Shown here: piece after piece, positions 24,137 to 33,120 of the stretch
Layout of the letters: each line of letters opens with the position of its first letter
Position numbering within the stretch: the stretch's first letter is position 1
NCBI RefSeq assembly: GCF_006716065.1
Contig: NZ_VFOL01000001.1
Span: forward strand, 4,092,001-4,156,000
Length of the DNA: 64,000 nucleotides
Source: Salinispora arenicola
Lineage (GTDB): Bacteria > Actinomycetota > Actinomycetes > Mycobacteriales > Micromonosporaceae
Reading direction: 5' to 3'
Translations under genes and position numbers: made by a program
Notes under the pieces: generated by a model
What the model was told of the DNA's origin: nothing
The model's database searches: none
What the model saw: only the letters and a program-made list of their open reading frames with translations

Positions 24137-27100
24137 CGGAACAGCGCGACGGTCAGGTCGTCACCTTCTACTCGTACAAGGGCGGCACCGGACGCACGAT
24201 GGCCCTGGCCAATACGGCCTGGATCCTCGCCGCGAACGGCCAGCGGGTCCTCGTCGCCGACTGGGACCTGGAGTCACCCGGCCTGCACCGGTTCTTTCTG
24301 CCGTTCCTCGACTCCGAGCAGGTCGCCTCCACCGGCGGCGTGATGGACCTGATCCTCGAGTACGAGTGGGCGAACCTGAAGCGGCGCCGGGAAGCCGAGG
24401 CCGCCGGGCGGGCGGAGGCGGCGGAGTCCCGGCCGAGTGACTGGCACCGCCACTTGGCCAAGGTGCAGAAGTACGCCTTCTCGGTGGGCTGGGAGTTCCC
24501 CGGCGGTGGCAGCCTCGACCTGTTGTTGGCCGGCCGGCACAATCCGGACTACGCCACCAGCGTGACCGGCCTGAACTGGGACAACTTCTACAACAGGCTG
24601 GGCGGAGCGTTCTTCTTCGACGCGCTGCGCGAGGACATGAAGCGCCACTACGACTGGACGTTGATCGACAGCCGCACCGGCATCAGCGACGTCGCCGAGA
24701 TCTGCACCATCCACCTGCCGGATGTGCTGGTCGACTGTTTCACCCTGAGTGACCAGGGCATCGACGGGGCCGCCACGGTCGCCACCCGGGTCCGGGGCTA
24801 CGAGGGGCGGCGGGCACGGCGGGTGCTGCCGGTGCCGATGCGGGTGGACGAGGGAGAGAAGGGAAAGGCGGACGCCGGCCGTGCGGTGGCCATGCAGCGC
24901 TTCGCCGGGTTGCCGGGCGGGATGACCGACGCCGAGCGACGGGAGTACTGGCTCACCGTGGAGGTTCCCTACCGGGCCTACTACGCATACGAGGAGACGC
25001 TGGCGACCTTCGGCGATGTTCCCGGTAGCCGGACCACCCTGCTGTCCGCGTACGAGACGCTGACCGGTCACATCACCGCCGGCCGGATCAGCGCGTTGCC
25101 CCGGATCGACGAGACGCTGCGCCGCCGGACGGTCGCCCGCTTCGAACGGAAGCCGGCCGTCGCCGACGAGCTGATCGTGCTGCGGTACGTACCGGAGGAT
25201 CAGGTCTGGGCGGAGTGGGTGCAGGCGGTACTCACCACCGTCGAACTCCGGGTGGCCACGGCGGTGGCGGACGACCCCCCGCCGGTGCGGCCGGGCCTCG
25301 CCACCCGCGAGGTCACCCTGGTCTCCCGGGCCTACCGGACGGCGCGCACCGAGTCGGCCGACCCGCGTCCCGCCGCCGGCACGGCGCTGACCGTGTACGT
25401 GGACGCCACGACCCCCACACCGGACGCGCCGATCGGCAGCTGGGTGTCGCTGCACGAACTCGCCGCCGGGGAGGCCGTCGACCGGTTGGTGCAGCTGCTC
25501 GGGGTGGTCATGCCGCCCGGCCACACGCGGCTGGACGTACGCGTCGCCCGCTACCCGGGCACCCGGGCGCGCGTGTTCAACCCACCAAGCCGCAACCTGC
25601 GTTTCACTGGCCGGGAGGGGCTGCTGCGTAAGCTGCGGGAGGAGCTGAAGGCGGCCGGAAGCGCCGGTGTCCCGGTGGCGCTGCGCGGCGGCCCGGGTAT
25701 CGGCAAGACCCAGCTCGCGATCGAGTACGCGCACCGCTTCCGGGGCGCGTACGACATCATCTGGTGGATCCAGGCGGACCCGCCGCAGTTCGTCGACGTG
25801 GGGGTGGCGGACCTCGGTGCCGAACTGGGCCTGCCCCGGCAGCCGACCGTCCCGGAGATGATCCGGGCGGTGCGACAGCGGCTCAGCCGCCCCGAGCGTC
25901 GTCCCGACGGCGGTCCGCCAGAGCAGTGGCTGCTCGTCTTCGACAACGTCGACCACTACGAGCACGTCCGCGACTACCTGCCGCGTGGTGTTGGGCATGT
26001 CCTGGTCACCACCCGTAACCAGGACTGGGGCGAACTGGCCTGGGCGTTGGACGTGGAGGCGTTCCAGCGGGCGGAGAGCGTCACCCACCTGCGGGCGCGG
26101 ATCGGCGCCGAGTCGATCACCGTTCCGGAAGCGGAGCAGGTGGCCGACGCGGTCGAGAATGTGCCGATCTTCGTGGCGATGGCGGGCGCCTGGTTGGCGG
26201 ACACCGGCACCCCCGTCGCGGAGTACCTCGCGGGCCTGGAGCGCTCCGGGCCGGACACGAACATCTGGGACCTCTCGCTCCAACGGCTGCGGGAGGGGTC
26301 GGCGGGCGCGTTCCGGCTGTTGCAGCTCGCCTCGGTCCTCGCCCCAGAGATCGCCCTCGAGTTGCTCTACAACGACGAGGTCGCCAAGGTCATTGCCGCA
26401 TACGACCCGGCGGTGGCCGCCCGGGTCGCCGACCGGGTGTCGGAGCGGGACATCGCCGCCGCGCTGGTCCAGCGGATCAACCGGCTGGCGCTGGTCAAGG
26501 TCGACCTGCACACCCACCAGGTGCAGGTGCACCGGCTGCTCCAGGCAGCGCTGCGGTCCCGGATGACGCCGGCCGAACTGACCGGGGTGAAGCAGGACGT
26601 GCACCGGATCCTCGCCGGTTCGCGTCCCGCCGGTGAGGTCGAGGACCCGGCGGCGCAGGCCCGCCTGCGGCTTCTCTGGCCGCACCTCGACGGTGCCGAC
26701 GCCCTCTCCTCCCCGGACGACAACGTTCGGCAGCTCATCATCGATCGGATCCGCTACATCTACCTCAACGGCGGGTACGCCCAGGGAGACCGGTATGCCG
26801 AGCAGGCCGACGCGGCCTGGACGCAGCTGTTGGCGCAGCTGGGTGTGGACACCGCGGAACACCGGGCGTTGCAGGTGCAGCTGCTGCATCTGCGGTTCAA
26901 CCGGGCCAACCTGCTGCGCAGTCTCGGTCGGTTCGACGACGCGCGCCGACTCGACGAGGAGACGTTGCGTGCGCAGGAGCAGTTGATCGGCTCCACCCAC
27001 CCGTACACCTTGATGACCGCCGGAGGGTACGGGGGTGACCTGCGGGCCATCGGCCGCTACTCGGATGCGCTGGAACGGGACCTGCGCACCTACGCCGCCT

Positions 27101-28068
27101 CCGTCGAGGTGTTCGGCGAGGACCATCGCCGCACGTTGATCGCCGCGAACAATCTCGCCGCGTCCTACCGCTTGATGGGTGACTTCCGGCGGGCGCTCGA
27201 CGGGGACGAGGCGACCTTCCGTCGGCTGCGGGTGGTGCTCGGCCCGGAGCACCCCCGGACCCTGCTGACCGCCAACAACCTGGCCCGGGATCTTCGGGAG
27301 GCCGGCGACTACGAACGGGCGGTGGCGCTGTCGCAGACCGTTGTCGCCGGCTACCGCAAGCTCTTCGGTGACCAGTCCCACGACGTGTTGGTCGCGCAGA
27401 CCAACCTCGCCGCGTCGCTGCGCAGCGCCGGCGAGATCGCCGAGGCGGCCCGGTTGTTCGACGACACGTACCACCACCTGCTCGTCGGGTTGGGCCCGCT
27501 CAGTCCGGACACCCTGTTCAGCCGGCTGTCACGGGGGGCGAACCTGCTGTTGAAGGGTGAACTGGAACAGGCCCGGGTCGAGTTGGCCGAGACGGAGACG
27601 CAGCTCGTGCAGGTCTTCGGCGAGGGGCATCCGTACGTGCTGGTGTGCCGCAACAACCTGACTGTGGCGATGTGGGACTCCGGTGAGGTGGCGGCGGCTC
27701 GGGAACTGGCCACGGCGACGGCGGTGACCGCGGCGTTGGGCGCGACGCATCCACTGTCCATGGCGGTCGCCAACAACCTCGCCGTCTACACGATCCTCAA
27801 CGGCGAGGTGGAGGCCGGGCGGGAGCAGCTGCGCGTGGTCGTGGGTCGGTTGCGCGAGACCCTGGGCGAGGATCATCCGGACACGCTGCGTGGCCGGGGG
27901 AACCTGGCACTCGCCGAGCAGACGGCCACGGGCGGGGGCACCGGCAGCAACGACCGGATCCGGTTGGCGGACCGGCTGGCCAACCGGATCGGTCAGCACC
28001 ATCCGAGCGTGGTGAACCTGCGGGAGGGACGGTATGTGCGGCGGGTGATCGACGCGCACCCCTACTGA
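24133..28068 (+). CDS. fxsT: FxsT, giant ParA-like / TIR-like / NB-ARC / TPR protein
   Basis: 1311 aa, ATG overlapping the fxsC stop. Domains in order: a ParA/MinD-type P-loop ATPase with deviant Walker A YKGGTGRT (residues 15-22) and DWTLIDSRTG; a TIR-like segment at about 345-460 (VLRYVPEDQVWAEWVQAVL); an NB-ARC/STAND NTPase with P-loop GGPGIGKT at 519-526, Walker B LLVFDNVD at 600-607 and a sensor-like VLVTTRN; then a long tetratricopeptide array from about 880 to 1290 with repeated NN-LA and HP-T motifs. Known: STAND NTPases oligomerise on ligand sensing through the repeat domain. Inferred: FxsT is the sensor and assembly core of the system, with TIR proteins as partners. It converges on the next gene with a 7-nt overlap. 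Confidence 0.9.
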   Translation: MTEQRDGQVVTFYSYKGGTGRTMALANTAWILAANGQRVLVADWDLESPGLHRFFLPFLDSEQVASTGGVMDLILEYEWANLKRRREAEAAGRAEAAESRPSDWHRHLAKVQKYAFSVGWEFPGGGSLDLLLAGRHNPDYATSVTGLNWDNFYNRLGGAFFFDALREDMKRHYDWTLIDSRTGISDVAEICTIHLPDVLVDCFTLSDQGIDGAATVATRVRGYEGRRARRVLPVPMRVDEGEKGKADAGRAVAMQRFAGLPGGMTDAERREYWLTVEVPYRAYYAYEETLATFGDVPGSRTTLLSAYETLTGHITAGRISALPRIDETLRRRTVARFERKPAVADELIVLRYVPEDQVWAEWVQAVLTTVELRVATAVADDPPPVRPGLATREVTLVSRAYRTARTESADPRPAAGTALTVYVDATTPTPDAPIGSWVSLHELAAGEAVDRLVQLLGVVMPPGHTRLDVRVARYPGTRARVFNPPSRNLRFTGREGLLRKLREELKAAGSAGVPVALRGGPGIGKTQLAIEYAHRFRGAYDIIWWIQADPPQFVDVGVADLGAELGLPRQPTVPEMIRAVRQRLSRPERRPDGGPPEQWLLVFDNVDHYEHVRDYLPRGVGHVLVTTRNQDWGELAWALDVEAFQRAESVTHLRARIGAESITVPEAEQVADAVENVPIFVAMAGAWLADTGTPVAEYLAGLERSGPDTNIWDLSLQRLREGSAGAFRLLQLASVLAPEIALELLYNDEVAKVIAAYDPAVAARVADRVSERDIAAALVQRINRLALVKVDLHTHQVQVHRLLQAALRSRMTPAELTGVKQDVHRILAGSRPAGEVEDPAAQARLRLLWPHLDGADALSSPDDNVRQLIIDRIRYIYLNGGYAQGDRYAEQADAAWTQLLAQLGVDTAEHRALQVQLLHLRFNRANLLRSLGRFDDARRLDEETLRAQEQLIGSTHPYTLMTAGGYGGDLRAIGRYSDALERDLRTYAASVEVFGEDHRRTLIAANNLAASYRLMGDFRRALDGDEATFRRLRVVLGPEHPRTLLTANNLARDLREAGDYERAVALSQTVVAGYRKLFGDQSHDVLVAQTNLAASLRSAGEIAEAARLFDDTYHHLLVGLGPLSPDTLFSRLSRGANLLLKGELEQARVELAETETQLVQVFGEGHPYVLVCRNNLTVAMWDSGEVAAARELATATAVTAALGATHPLSMAVANNLAVYTILNGEVEAGREQLRVVVGRLRETLGEDHPDTLRGRGNLALAEQTATGGGTGSNDRIRLADRLANRIGQHHPSVVNLREGRYVRRVIDAHPY

Positions 28069-29012
28069 CCAAACCGGGCGCCGATCAGGAGGTCCTGGTG
28101 CACCGCCGCGTCGTCGGTGGTGAGCCAGCTCAGGATGCGTGGCAGTTCCTCCACCGCGTCGAAGTGCGCCGCGCCGGCCTGCACCTCGAGCTCCGCGCCG
28201 GGAATGCGGGAGGCGAGCCACCGGGTGTGGCTGACCGGGGCGAAGGTGTCCTCGGCGCCGTGCCAGAGCCGCACCTTCGTCGCCGAGGAGTCGATCAGGC
28301 CGAGGTCGAACTTCCAGTCCCGGCGCAGCGCGAGGACGTCGTCGATCCACCCGTACGGGCCGGCGCGCAGCGCGTCGGCGAACGTGTCGGTGAGCATCCG
28401 ACGCAGTGCTGGATCGCGGATGACCCGCCGGTCCGCCGCGGTCATCTGTGTTGTCAGTTCGTCCAGCAGCAGCCGTGGATCTTCGCTGGCCCGCTGCGCC
28501 CGGCGGCGGATCTCCTCCACTATGGCGGGGGTGTCGGACCGGCCGGCGCCGAAGCCCTGGACGTTGTCGGTGTTCATCCCGGCGAACCAGTCCAGCTCAG
28601 ACGCGTTGGCGGGCGCGAAGCCGACCAGCACCGCCACCCGGGTCACCCGGTGGCGCAGCGTGGGGTCGGCGGCGCAGGCGAGGGCGTGCGGTCCGCCGCC
28701 GGATCTGCCGACGACGGCGAAGCGGGCCAGCCCCAGGTGCTCCGCGATGGCCTCCACGTCGCGTGCCGCGTCGGCCACGTCGCGTCCTTCGAACCGGTCC
28801 GAGTCGCCGTAGCCAGGCCGGTCGTAGGTGATCAGTTTTACGCCTAATCGATAGAGGACGATGCCTCGTGGCTTTGGCCCCTTGCGGCTCCCCGGGGTGC
28901 CGTGCATGAGGAAGACCGGGTGCCCGTCGGGTGCACCCGAGACCTCATACGCTAACCGTTTAGTGTCCGCTCGATAGGCGAATTCGGTCCCCGGCTCCCC
29001 TTCTCGGATCAC
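28062..29012 (-). CDS. Alpha/beta hydrolase
   Basis: 316 aa with an alpha/beta-hydrolase fold: HGTPGSRKG oxyanion region, YDRPGYGDSDR, the nucleophile elbow VVGRSGGGPHA, and a late HGAEDTFAPVSH with Asp and a final AAHFDAVE His. There is no signal peptide. It belongs to the general esterase, epoxide hydrolase or haloperoxidase-like group; the substrate is unknown. Its stop overlaps the fxsT stop by 7 nt on the opposite strand, so transcription of the two genes collides at the end; it is probably not functionally part of the fxs system. 284 bp upstream are empty of genes. Confidence 0.85.
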   Translation of the reverse strand: MIREGEPGTEFAYRADTKRLAYEVSGAPDGHPVFLMHGTPGSRKGPKPRGIVLYRLGVKLITYDRPGYGDSDRFEGRDVADAARDVEAIAEHLGLARFAVVGRSGGGPHALACAADPTLRHRVTRVAVLVGFAPANASELDWFAGMNTDNVQGFGAGRSDTPAIVEEIRRRAQRASEDPRLLLDELTTQMTAADRRVIRDPALRRMLTDTFADALRAGPYGWIDDVLALRRDWKFDLGLIDSSATKVRLWHGAEDTFAPVSHTRWLASRIPGAELEVQAGAAHFDAVEELPRILSWLTTDDAAVHQDLLIGARFGQ

Positions 29013-29296
29013 TCCAGCCTGCCTTCCGGTGCTGCTGACCAGCGAATGTCCGTCATGTCGGCCGAGAGCGAAGGTGATCGTTCGGCGACGAACGACCCCA
29101 CCCGGCAGTTGAGCCTAACGGTCGGGTCGTGCGCACCGCCATCGGCTGGTTCGGCAAGCCGCCGGATCTGTCGACAGGAGCGCCGTCCGGATTGGGCGGA
29201 TCTTGCGTTGGCGCCGCCGATCGAATCCGGTCGGCGGCTCGGCCACTGCTGGGTCGATCGTTGCTCCGGAAGGACTGTCTGGGTGGCGGCCGGTGC

Positions 29297-29632
29297 TCAG
29301 GCGGCGATGTCCGTGCGGCGCTGCTGCTCCGCCGTGGCGGGACGTAGCGGGTGCGTCTGGGGCGTCATCCAGCTGTCCGTCTGCCCGCCCGGCCGGTCGG
29401 TCGGTCGCTGCCCGGAGGGCGTCCGGGCCACCCGCAGCGCGTGCTGGGCGGTCTGCCAGGCGGCGCACGGCCAGCCCTGGTCGGCGCAGAGCAGGTTCTC
29501 GCAGCCGGTGCCCGCGGCGTCGGGCTGGTGTGCGTCCGCCACGTCGAGGGCCAGCCCCCACAGCAGTGGATCAGTGACCTCGTCGGGACGGTCGACGCGG
29601 TGTGCGGACCGGTTATGGGTTGTGTCGGACAT
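29297..29632 (-). CDS. Conserved hypothetical actinobacterial protein
   Basis: 111 aa, started at an ATG preceded by a GAGGGGGG ribosome binding site. A compact region DPLLWGLALDVADAHQPD then CENLLCADQGWPCAAWQTAQHALR carries three cysteines in a pattern I recognise as recurring in short actinobacterial proteins of unknown function. The tail is Pro/Gln/Thr rich and probably disordered. It is divergent from pdxY with 121 bp between the starts. Confidence 0.65.
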   Translation of the reverse strand: MSDTTHNRSAHRVDRPDEVTDPLLWGLALDVADAHQPDAAGTGCENLLCADQGWPCAAWQTAQHALRVARTPSGQRPTDRPGGQTDSWMTPQTHPLRPATAEQQRRTDIAA

Positions 29633-29753
29633 GTCGGGCCCCCCTCGTGAACTGCTGTGATCCTACCTTCACCCCGTTCCCGGCCTGGTGAACGGGCAGG
29701 TCGGGAACGGGGGTGGTGGGAACTGGCGGGACCGCAACCGTGATGATGGTTGG

Positions 29754-30605
29754 GTGCGGATCCTGTCCATCCAGTCGTCGGTCGCCTACGGCCATGTCGG
29801 CAACTCAGCCGCCGTCTTTCCGCTGCAGCGCCTCGGGCACGAGGTGTGGCCGGTGTCGACGGTCCACTTCTCCAACCACACCGGCTACGGCGCGTGGCGT
29901 GGCCCCCTGCTGGCACCCGCGGACGTCGCCGAGGTCATTGCGGGCATCGCCGACCGTGGGATGCTCGCCGAAGCCGATGCGGTGCTCTCGGGCTACCAGG
30001 GTGACCCGGCCATGGGGGAGGTGATCATCGACACGGTGCGCCGGGTGAAAGCAGCCAACCCGTCTGCCGTCTACTGCTGCGATCCGGTCATGGGGGACGT
30101 GGGCCGGGGCATGTTCGCTCGGCCGGGTATCCCGGAGTACCTGCGTGACAGGGTCGTACCGAGCGCGGACATCATCACCCCGAACCAGTTCGAACTGGAG
30201 TATCTCGCCGGCCACCGGACGGACACGCTGGCGGAACTCCTCGCGGCGGTGGACAAGGTGCGGGCGACCGGGCCCCCGCACGTGCTGGTCACCAGCGTGC
30301 TCCACCGGGATCTGCCCACGGGGCAGCTGGAACTGGTGGCCGCCTCGGACGAGGGCGCGTGGGCGGTGACCACGCCGATGCTGCCGATCAGCCCGAACGG
30401 CGGCGGCGACGTCACGGCCGCGCTGTACCTGGCACACCTGTGGACCACCGGCTCGCCCGCCACAGCGCTGGAGCGCACCAGCGCGAGCATCTTCAGTGTC
30501 TTCGAAGCCACGGTGGCGGCGGGCACCCGGGAGATCCAACTGATCGCGGCCCAGGAGGCGATCGCGAGCCCGCCACCGGGCTTCGCCGCCCGCCGGCTGT
30601 GCTGA
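29754..30605 (+). CDS. pdxY: Pyridoxal kinase PdxY
   Basis: 283 aa, the normal PdxY length. ILSIQSSVAYGHVGNSAAVFPLQRLG at the start, SNHTGYGAWRG, YCCDPVMGDVGRG, TPNQFELEYLAG, and the anion-hole/catalytic region ISPNGGGDVTAALYLAH, in which the usual GTGD is GGGD. It phosphorylates pyridoxal to pyridoxal 5'-phosphate in the salvage pathway. The GTG at 29754 is chosen because it begins exactly at the family N-terminus. Its position near pncB puts two cofactor-salvage genes together, although they have separate leaders (133 bp). Confidence 0.93.
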   Translation: MRILSIQSSVAYGHVGNSAAVFPLQRLGHEVWPVSTVHFSNHTGYGAWRGPLLAPADVAEVIAGIADRGMLAEADAVLSGYQGDPAMGEVIIDTVRRVKAANPSAVYCCDPVMGDVGRGMFARPGIPEYLRDRVVPSADIITPNQFELEYLAGHRTDTLAELLAAVDKVRATGPPHVLVTSVLHRDLPTGQLELVAASDEGAWAVTTPMLPISPNGGGDVTAALYLAHLWTTGSPATALERTSASIFSVFEATVAAGTREIQLIAAQEAIASPPPGFAARRLC

Positions 30606-30738
30606 CGCGGACCTCATCGACACGTCTGGCGGTGGATGCCCTGTTCCCGGTGCACGCCGGCGCTGGTTCGACCACAGTTGGTGGGTGACCGGACCGCCTG
30701 TGGGGCCGCACGGTTCGGACACCCGCGGAGGAGGCGAC

Positions 30739-32091
30739 ATGACCGGGCTGCGCACCGACCTCTACGAGCTTCGGATGGCCGCCAGCTATCTGCGTCACGA
30801 CCTGACCGCCCCGGCCACGTTCAGTCTCTTCGCCCGCCGGCTGCCGGACAGCCGCGGTTTCCTGGTGGCCGCCGGGCTCGACGAGGCGTTGACGTTCCTG
30901 GAGACCTTCTCGTTCGATGACGACGAGCTGGCGTACCTACGTGACAACCATGGATTCGACGAACCGGCCCTGGCCGCGTTGGCCGGGCTGCGGTTCACCG
31001 GTGACGTGCGAGCGGTGCCGGAGGGGCGGGTGGTGTTCGCCGACGAGCCGTTGCTCGAGGTCACGGCCCCGCTCGCCGAAGCGCAACTGGTCGAGACCGG
31101 CCTGCTGAACGTGATCACGTTCCAGACCACGATTGCCAGCAAGGCGGCCCGGTGCCGGCTCGCCGCCGGTGGCGCGGAGCTGATCGACTTCGCCTTCCGC
31201 CGTACCCACGGGCTGGCCGCGGGTGCTGGCGTGGCACGGGCGTCCGCGATCGTCGGGTTCGCCGCGACCAGTCACGTCGAGGCCGCCCGGCAGTACGGGC
31301 TGCGACCGTCGGGCACGATGGCCCACTCGTACGTGGAGGCGTTCCCGGACGAGCGGGCCGCGTTCCGGGCGTTCGCCGTCGACTTCCCCGACAACCCGAT
31401 CTTCCTGGTGGACACGTACGACACGCCCGCCGGGGTGCAGGCCGCCGTCGACGTCCTCACCGAGCTGGGCCGGTCCGGGCCGGCGGGGGTGCGGCTGGAC
31501 TCGGGGGACCTGGCCGCGCTGGCCCGACAGGCCCGCACGATCCTCGACGCCGCGGGTCTGACCCAGGTCCAGATCGTGGCCAGCGGCGGCCTCGACGAGG
31601 ACGTCATCGCCGGGCTGGTCGCGGCCGGCGCACCGATCGACGGGTACGGCATCGGCACCAGGATGGGGGTCTCCTCCGACGCGCCGTCCCTGGACAGCGC
31701 ATACAAGCTGGTGACCTACGGTGACCGGCCGGTGGTGAAGCTGTCGCCGGGTAAGGTCACCCTGCCGGGCGCGAAGCAGGTGTTCCGGGATCCCGCCGGC
31801 TCGGGCGGCGACGTCATCGGGCTCCACACCGAACCGTCCCCACCCGGCCGTGAACCGCTACTCGTGTCGGTCATGCGGGGCGGACGACGGCTCGACACCG
31901 TGGCGGCGGCCGAGGCGGTACGTGTCGCGCGCGACCGCTTCGAAGCCGACCTGGCGTGGCTCCCCGAGTCGGCACGTCGGCTGGCGGAACCGGTGCCGCC
32001 CGCCGTCACGGTCAGCTCCGAGCTGGCCGGGTTGCACGAGCGGGTGGCGGCGGCGGCCCGCTCGGGCCGCACGACGACGCAGTCGGGATAG
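30739..32091 (+). CDS. pncB: Nicotinate phosphoribosyltransferase
   Basis: 450 aa. ATG with GGAGGAGG upstream. It begins LRTDLYELRMAASYLRHD (family signature) and continues with DFAFRRTHG (the catalytic-His region), SHVEAARQYG, GTMAHSYVEAF, LDSGDLAALA and VASGGLDEDVI. These cover the phosphoribosyl and nicotinate sites. The enzyme makes nicotinate mononucleotide from nicotinate and PRPP for NAD salvage. Converging with the FkbM gene; a small GC hairpin lies between. Confidence 0.93.
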   Translation: MTGLRTDLYELRMAASYLRHDLTAPATFSLFARRLPDSRGFLVAAGLDEALTFLETFSFDDDELAYLRDNHGFDEPALAALAGLRFTGDVRAVPEGRVVFADEPLLEVTAPLAEAQLVETGLLNVITFQTTIASKAARCRLAAGGAELIDFAFRRTHGLAAGAGVARASAIVGFAATSHVEAARQYGLRPSGTMAHSYVEAFPDERAAFRAFAVDFPDNPIFLVDTYDTPAGVQAAVDVLTELGRSGPAGVRLDSGDLAALARQARTILDAAGLTQVQIVASGGLDEDVIAGLVAAGAPIDGYGIGTRMGVSSDAPSLDSAYKLVTYGDRPVVKLSPGKVTLPGAKQVFRDPAGSGGDVIGLHTEPSPPGREPLLVSVMRGGRRLDTVAAAEAVRVARDRFEADLAWLPESARRLAEPVPPAVTVSSELAGLHERVAAAARSGRTTTQSG

Positions 32092-32112
32092 CGGCGCGCG
32101 CCTGCCAGCACA

Positions 32113-32128
32113 CCGCCGACGGCGGCGG
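32113..32128. terminator. Short GC hairpin between pncB and the FkbM gene
   Basis: CCGCCG-ACGG-CGGCGG: 6-bp stem, 4-nt loop, in the 146-bp convergent gap. Confidence 0.35.
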
Positions 32129-32237
32129 CGACGGGCACCACGGCGCGGCGGTTCGCCGCCGCCCGCTCGCGGTCCGAGCCGGGTGCGCCCGAGTTCGTCG
32201 CGGTGAACGGGCACGGTGCTGCCGGCGGTCGCCGGGC

Positions 32238-33008
32238 CTACGGTCGGCAGTAGACGTCGCCGGAGTTGGCGGAGTGGGGCAGGGCGTCGAGGATCGTGGC
32301 CAGCGCGGTGGCGGGCAGCCAGGCCGGTTCGGCCAGCGTCATGGCGTCACCAACTGCCAGGTTGAAGCGGGTGAAGCCAAGCTCGGTGGCGCGGTCGAGG
32401 GCCCGGAGGGCCACCGCCCGCTCGACCGTGGTGAACTCGAACGACAGCGCCGGCAACGGGTGGCTCAAGCCGGCGAGGACGGCGTCCTCGAAGCCCTCCA
32501 CGTCGATCTTGACAAAGGCGGGGATGCCGTGCGTGGCGATGAGGACGTCGAGGGTGGTGGCCGGGACGTCCAGCCGCGCGTCCCAAACCTCCCCCTGCCA
32601 GTTGTCCGCGCCGTCGGTGGCCTGGATGAAGTGCGACGACACGGTGGAGATGGTGGGGTTGGCCGAGTTGATGTGGAGCTCAAGGACTCCGGTCGCCGCG
32701 CCGCACGCCGCCTCCACCACGGCTACCTGTTCGTCGCCGCCGTACAGGGCACGGATGGTCCGAACGCAGAGCGGCTGCGGCTCGACCGCGACAACTCGGG
32801 CGTCCAGCCGGCGAAAGCTGCCGGTGCGGTCACCGACGTGGGCCCCGACATCGAACACGAGGTCACGGGGGCGGACGAACTGGGCGTAGAAGCGGTCCAT
32901 GGCTGCGGCCCGACCGGGATCACCGTAGGCAAGGTCCAGCGAGGGGAGCAGGGACGTGGCGGCGGGGTCGGCCCGGAGAGCAGCGACCACCTCGGGGTTG
33001 ACGAACAC
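32238..33008 (-). CDS. FkbM-family methyltransferase
   Basis: 256 aa. SAM-binding motif VFDVGAHVGDRTGSF, acidic loop VVAVEPQP, SSHFIQATDG, and the FkbM hallmark VKIDVEGFEDAVLAGL. These enzymes O-methylate sugars, fatty acids or natural products. It stands alone on this strand, so its substrate cannot be inferred. The GTG start is 6 nt after a TAAGGT hexamer, consistent with leaderless transcription, and diverges from the YciO-like gene 112 bp away. Confidence 0.87.
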   Translation of the reverse strand: MFVNPEVVAALRADPAATSLLPSLDLAYGDPGRAAAMDRFYAQFVRPRDLVFDVGAHVGDRTGSFRRLDARVVAVEPQPLCVRTIRALYGGDEQVAVVEAACGAATGVLELHINSANPTISTVSSHFIQATDGADNWQGEVWDARLDVPATTLDVLIATHGIPAFVKIDVEGFEDAVLAGLSHPLPALSFEFTTVERAVALRALDRATELGFTRFNLAVGDAMTLAEPAWLPATALATILDALPHSANSGDVYCRP

Positions 33009-33014
33009 GACCGG

Positions 33015-33020
33015 ACCTTA
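33015..33020 (-). promoter_or_regulatory. Candidate -10 (TAAGGT) for the FkbM gene
   Basis: On the minus strand TAAGGT, six bases, then the GTG start at 33008. Leaderless arrangement. Confidence 0.4.
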
Positions 33021-33108
33021 CGCCCGAGTGCCGGCGGCCAGTGCCGGTGACCCGGCGGTGTGCGGCTCGGCCGGTACCGGCGGCCCTGGCAGTGTGCTGT
33101 CGGGCTAC

Positions 33109-33114
33109 TAGGCT
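33109..33114 (+). promoter_or_regulatory. Candidate -10 (TAGGCT) for the YciO-like gene
   Basis: TAGGCT, six bases, then the ATG at 33121. Leaderless arrangement, divergent from the FkbM promoter. Confidence 0.45.
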
Positions 33115-33120
33115 CGGCCC

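Noticed and set aside
24274..27477. A 1067-codon open frame on the minus strand opposite fxsT
   Set aside because: It lacks recognisable domains and is rich in Arg, Gly, His and Val in the way typical of the antisense of a high-GC gene; fxsT shows clear domains on the plus strand.
29046..29660. Plus-strand 204-codon frame
   Set aside because: Cys/Ser/Arg-rich shadow of the conserved minus-strand hypothetical gene, which has a good ribosome binding site.
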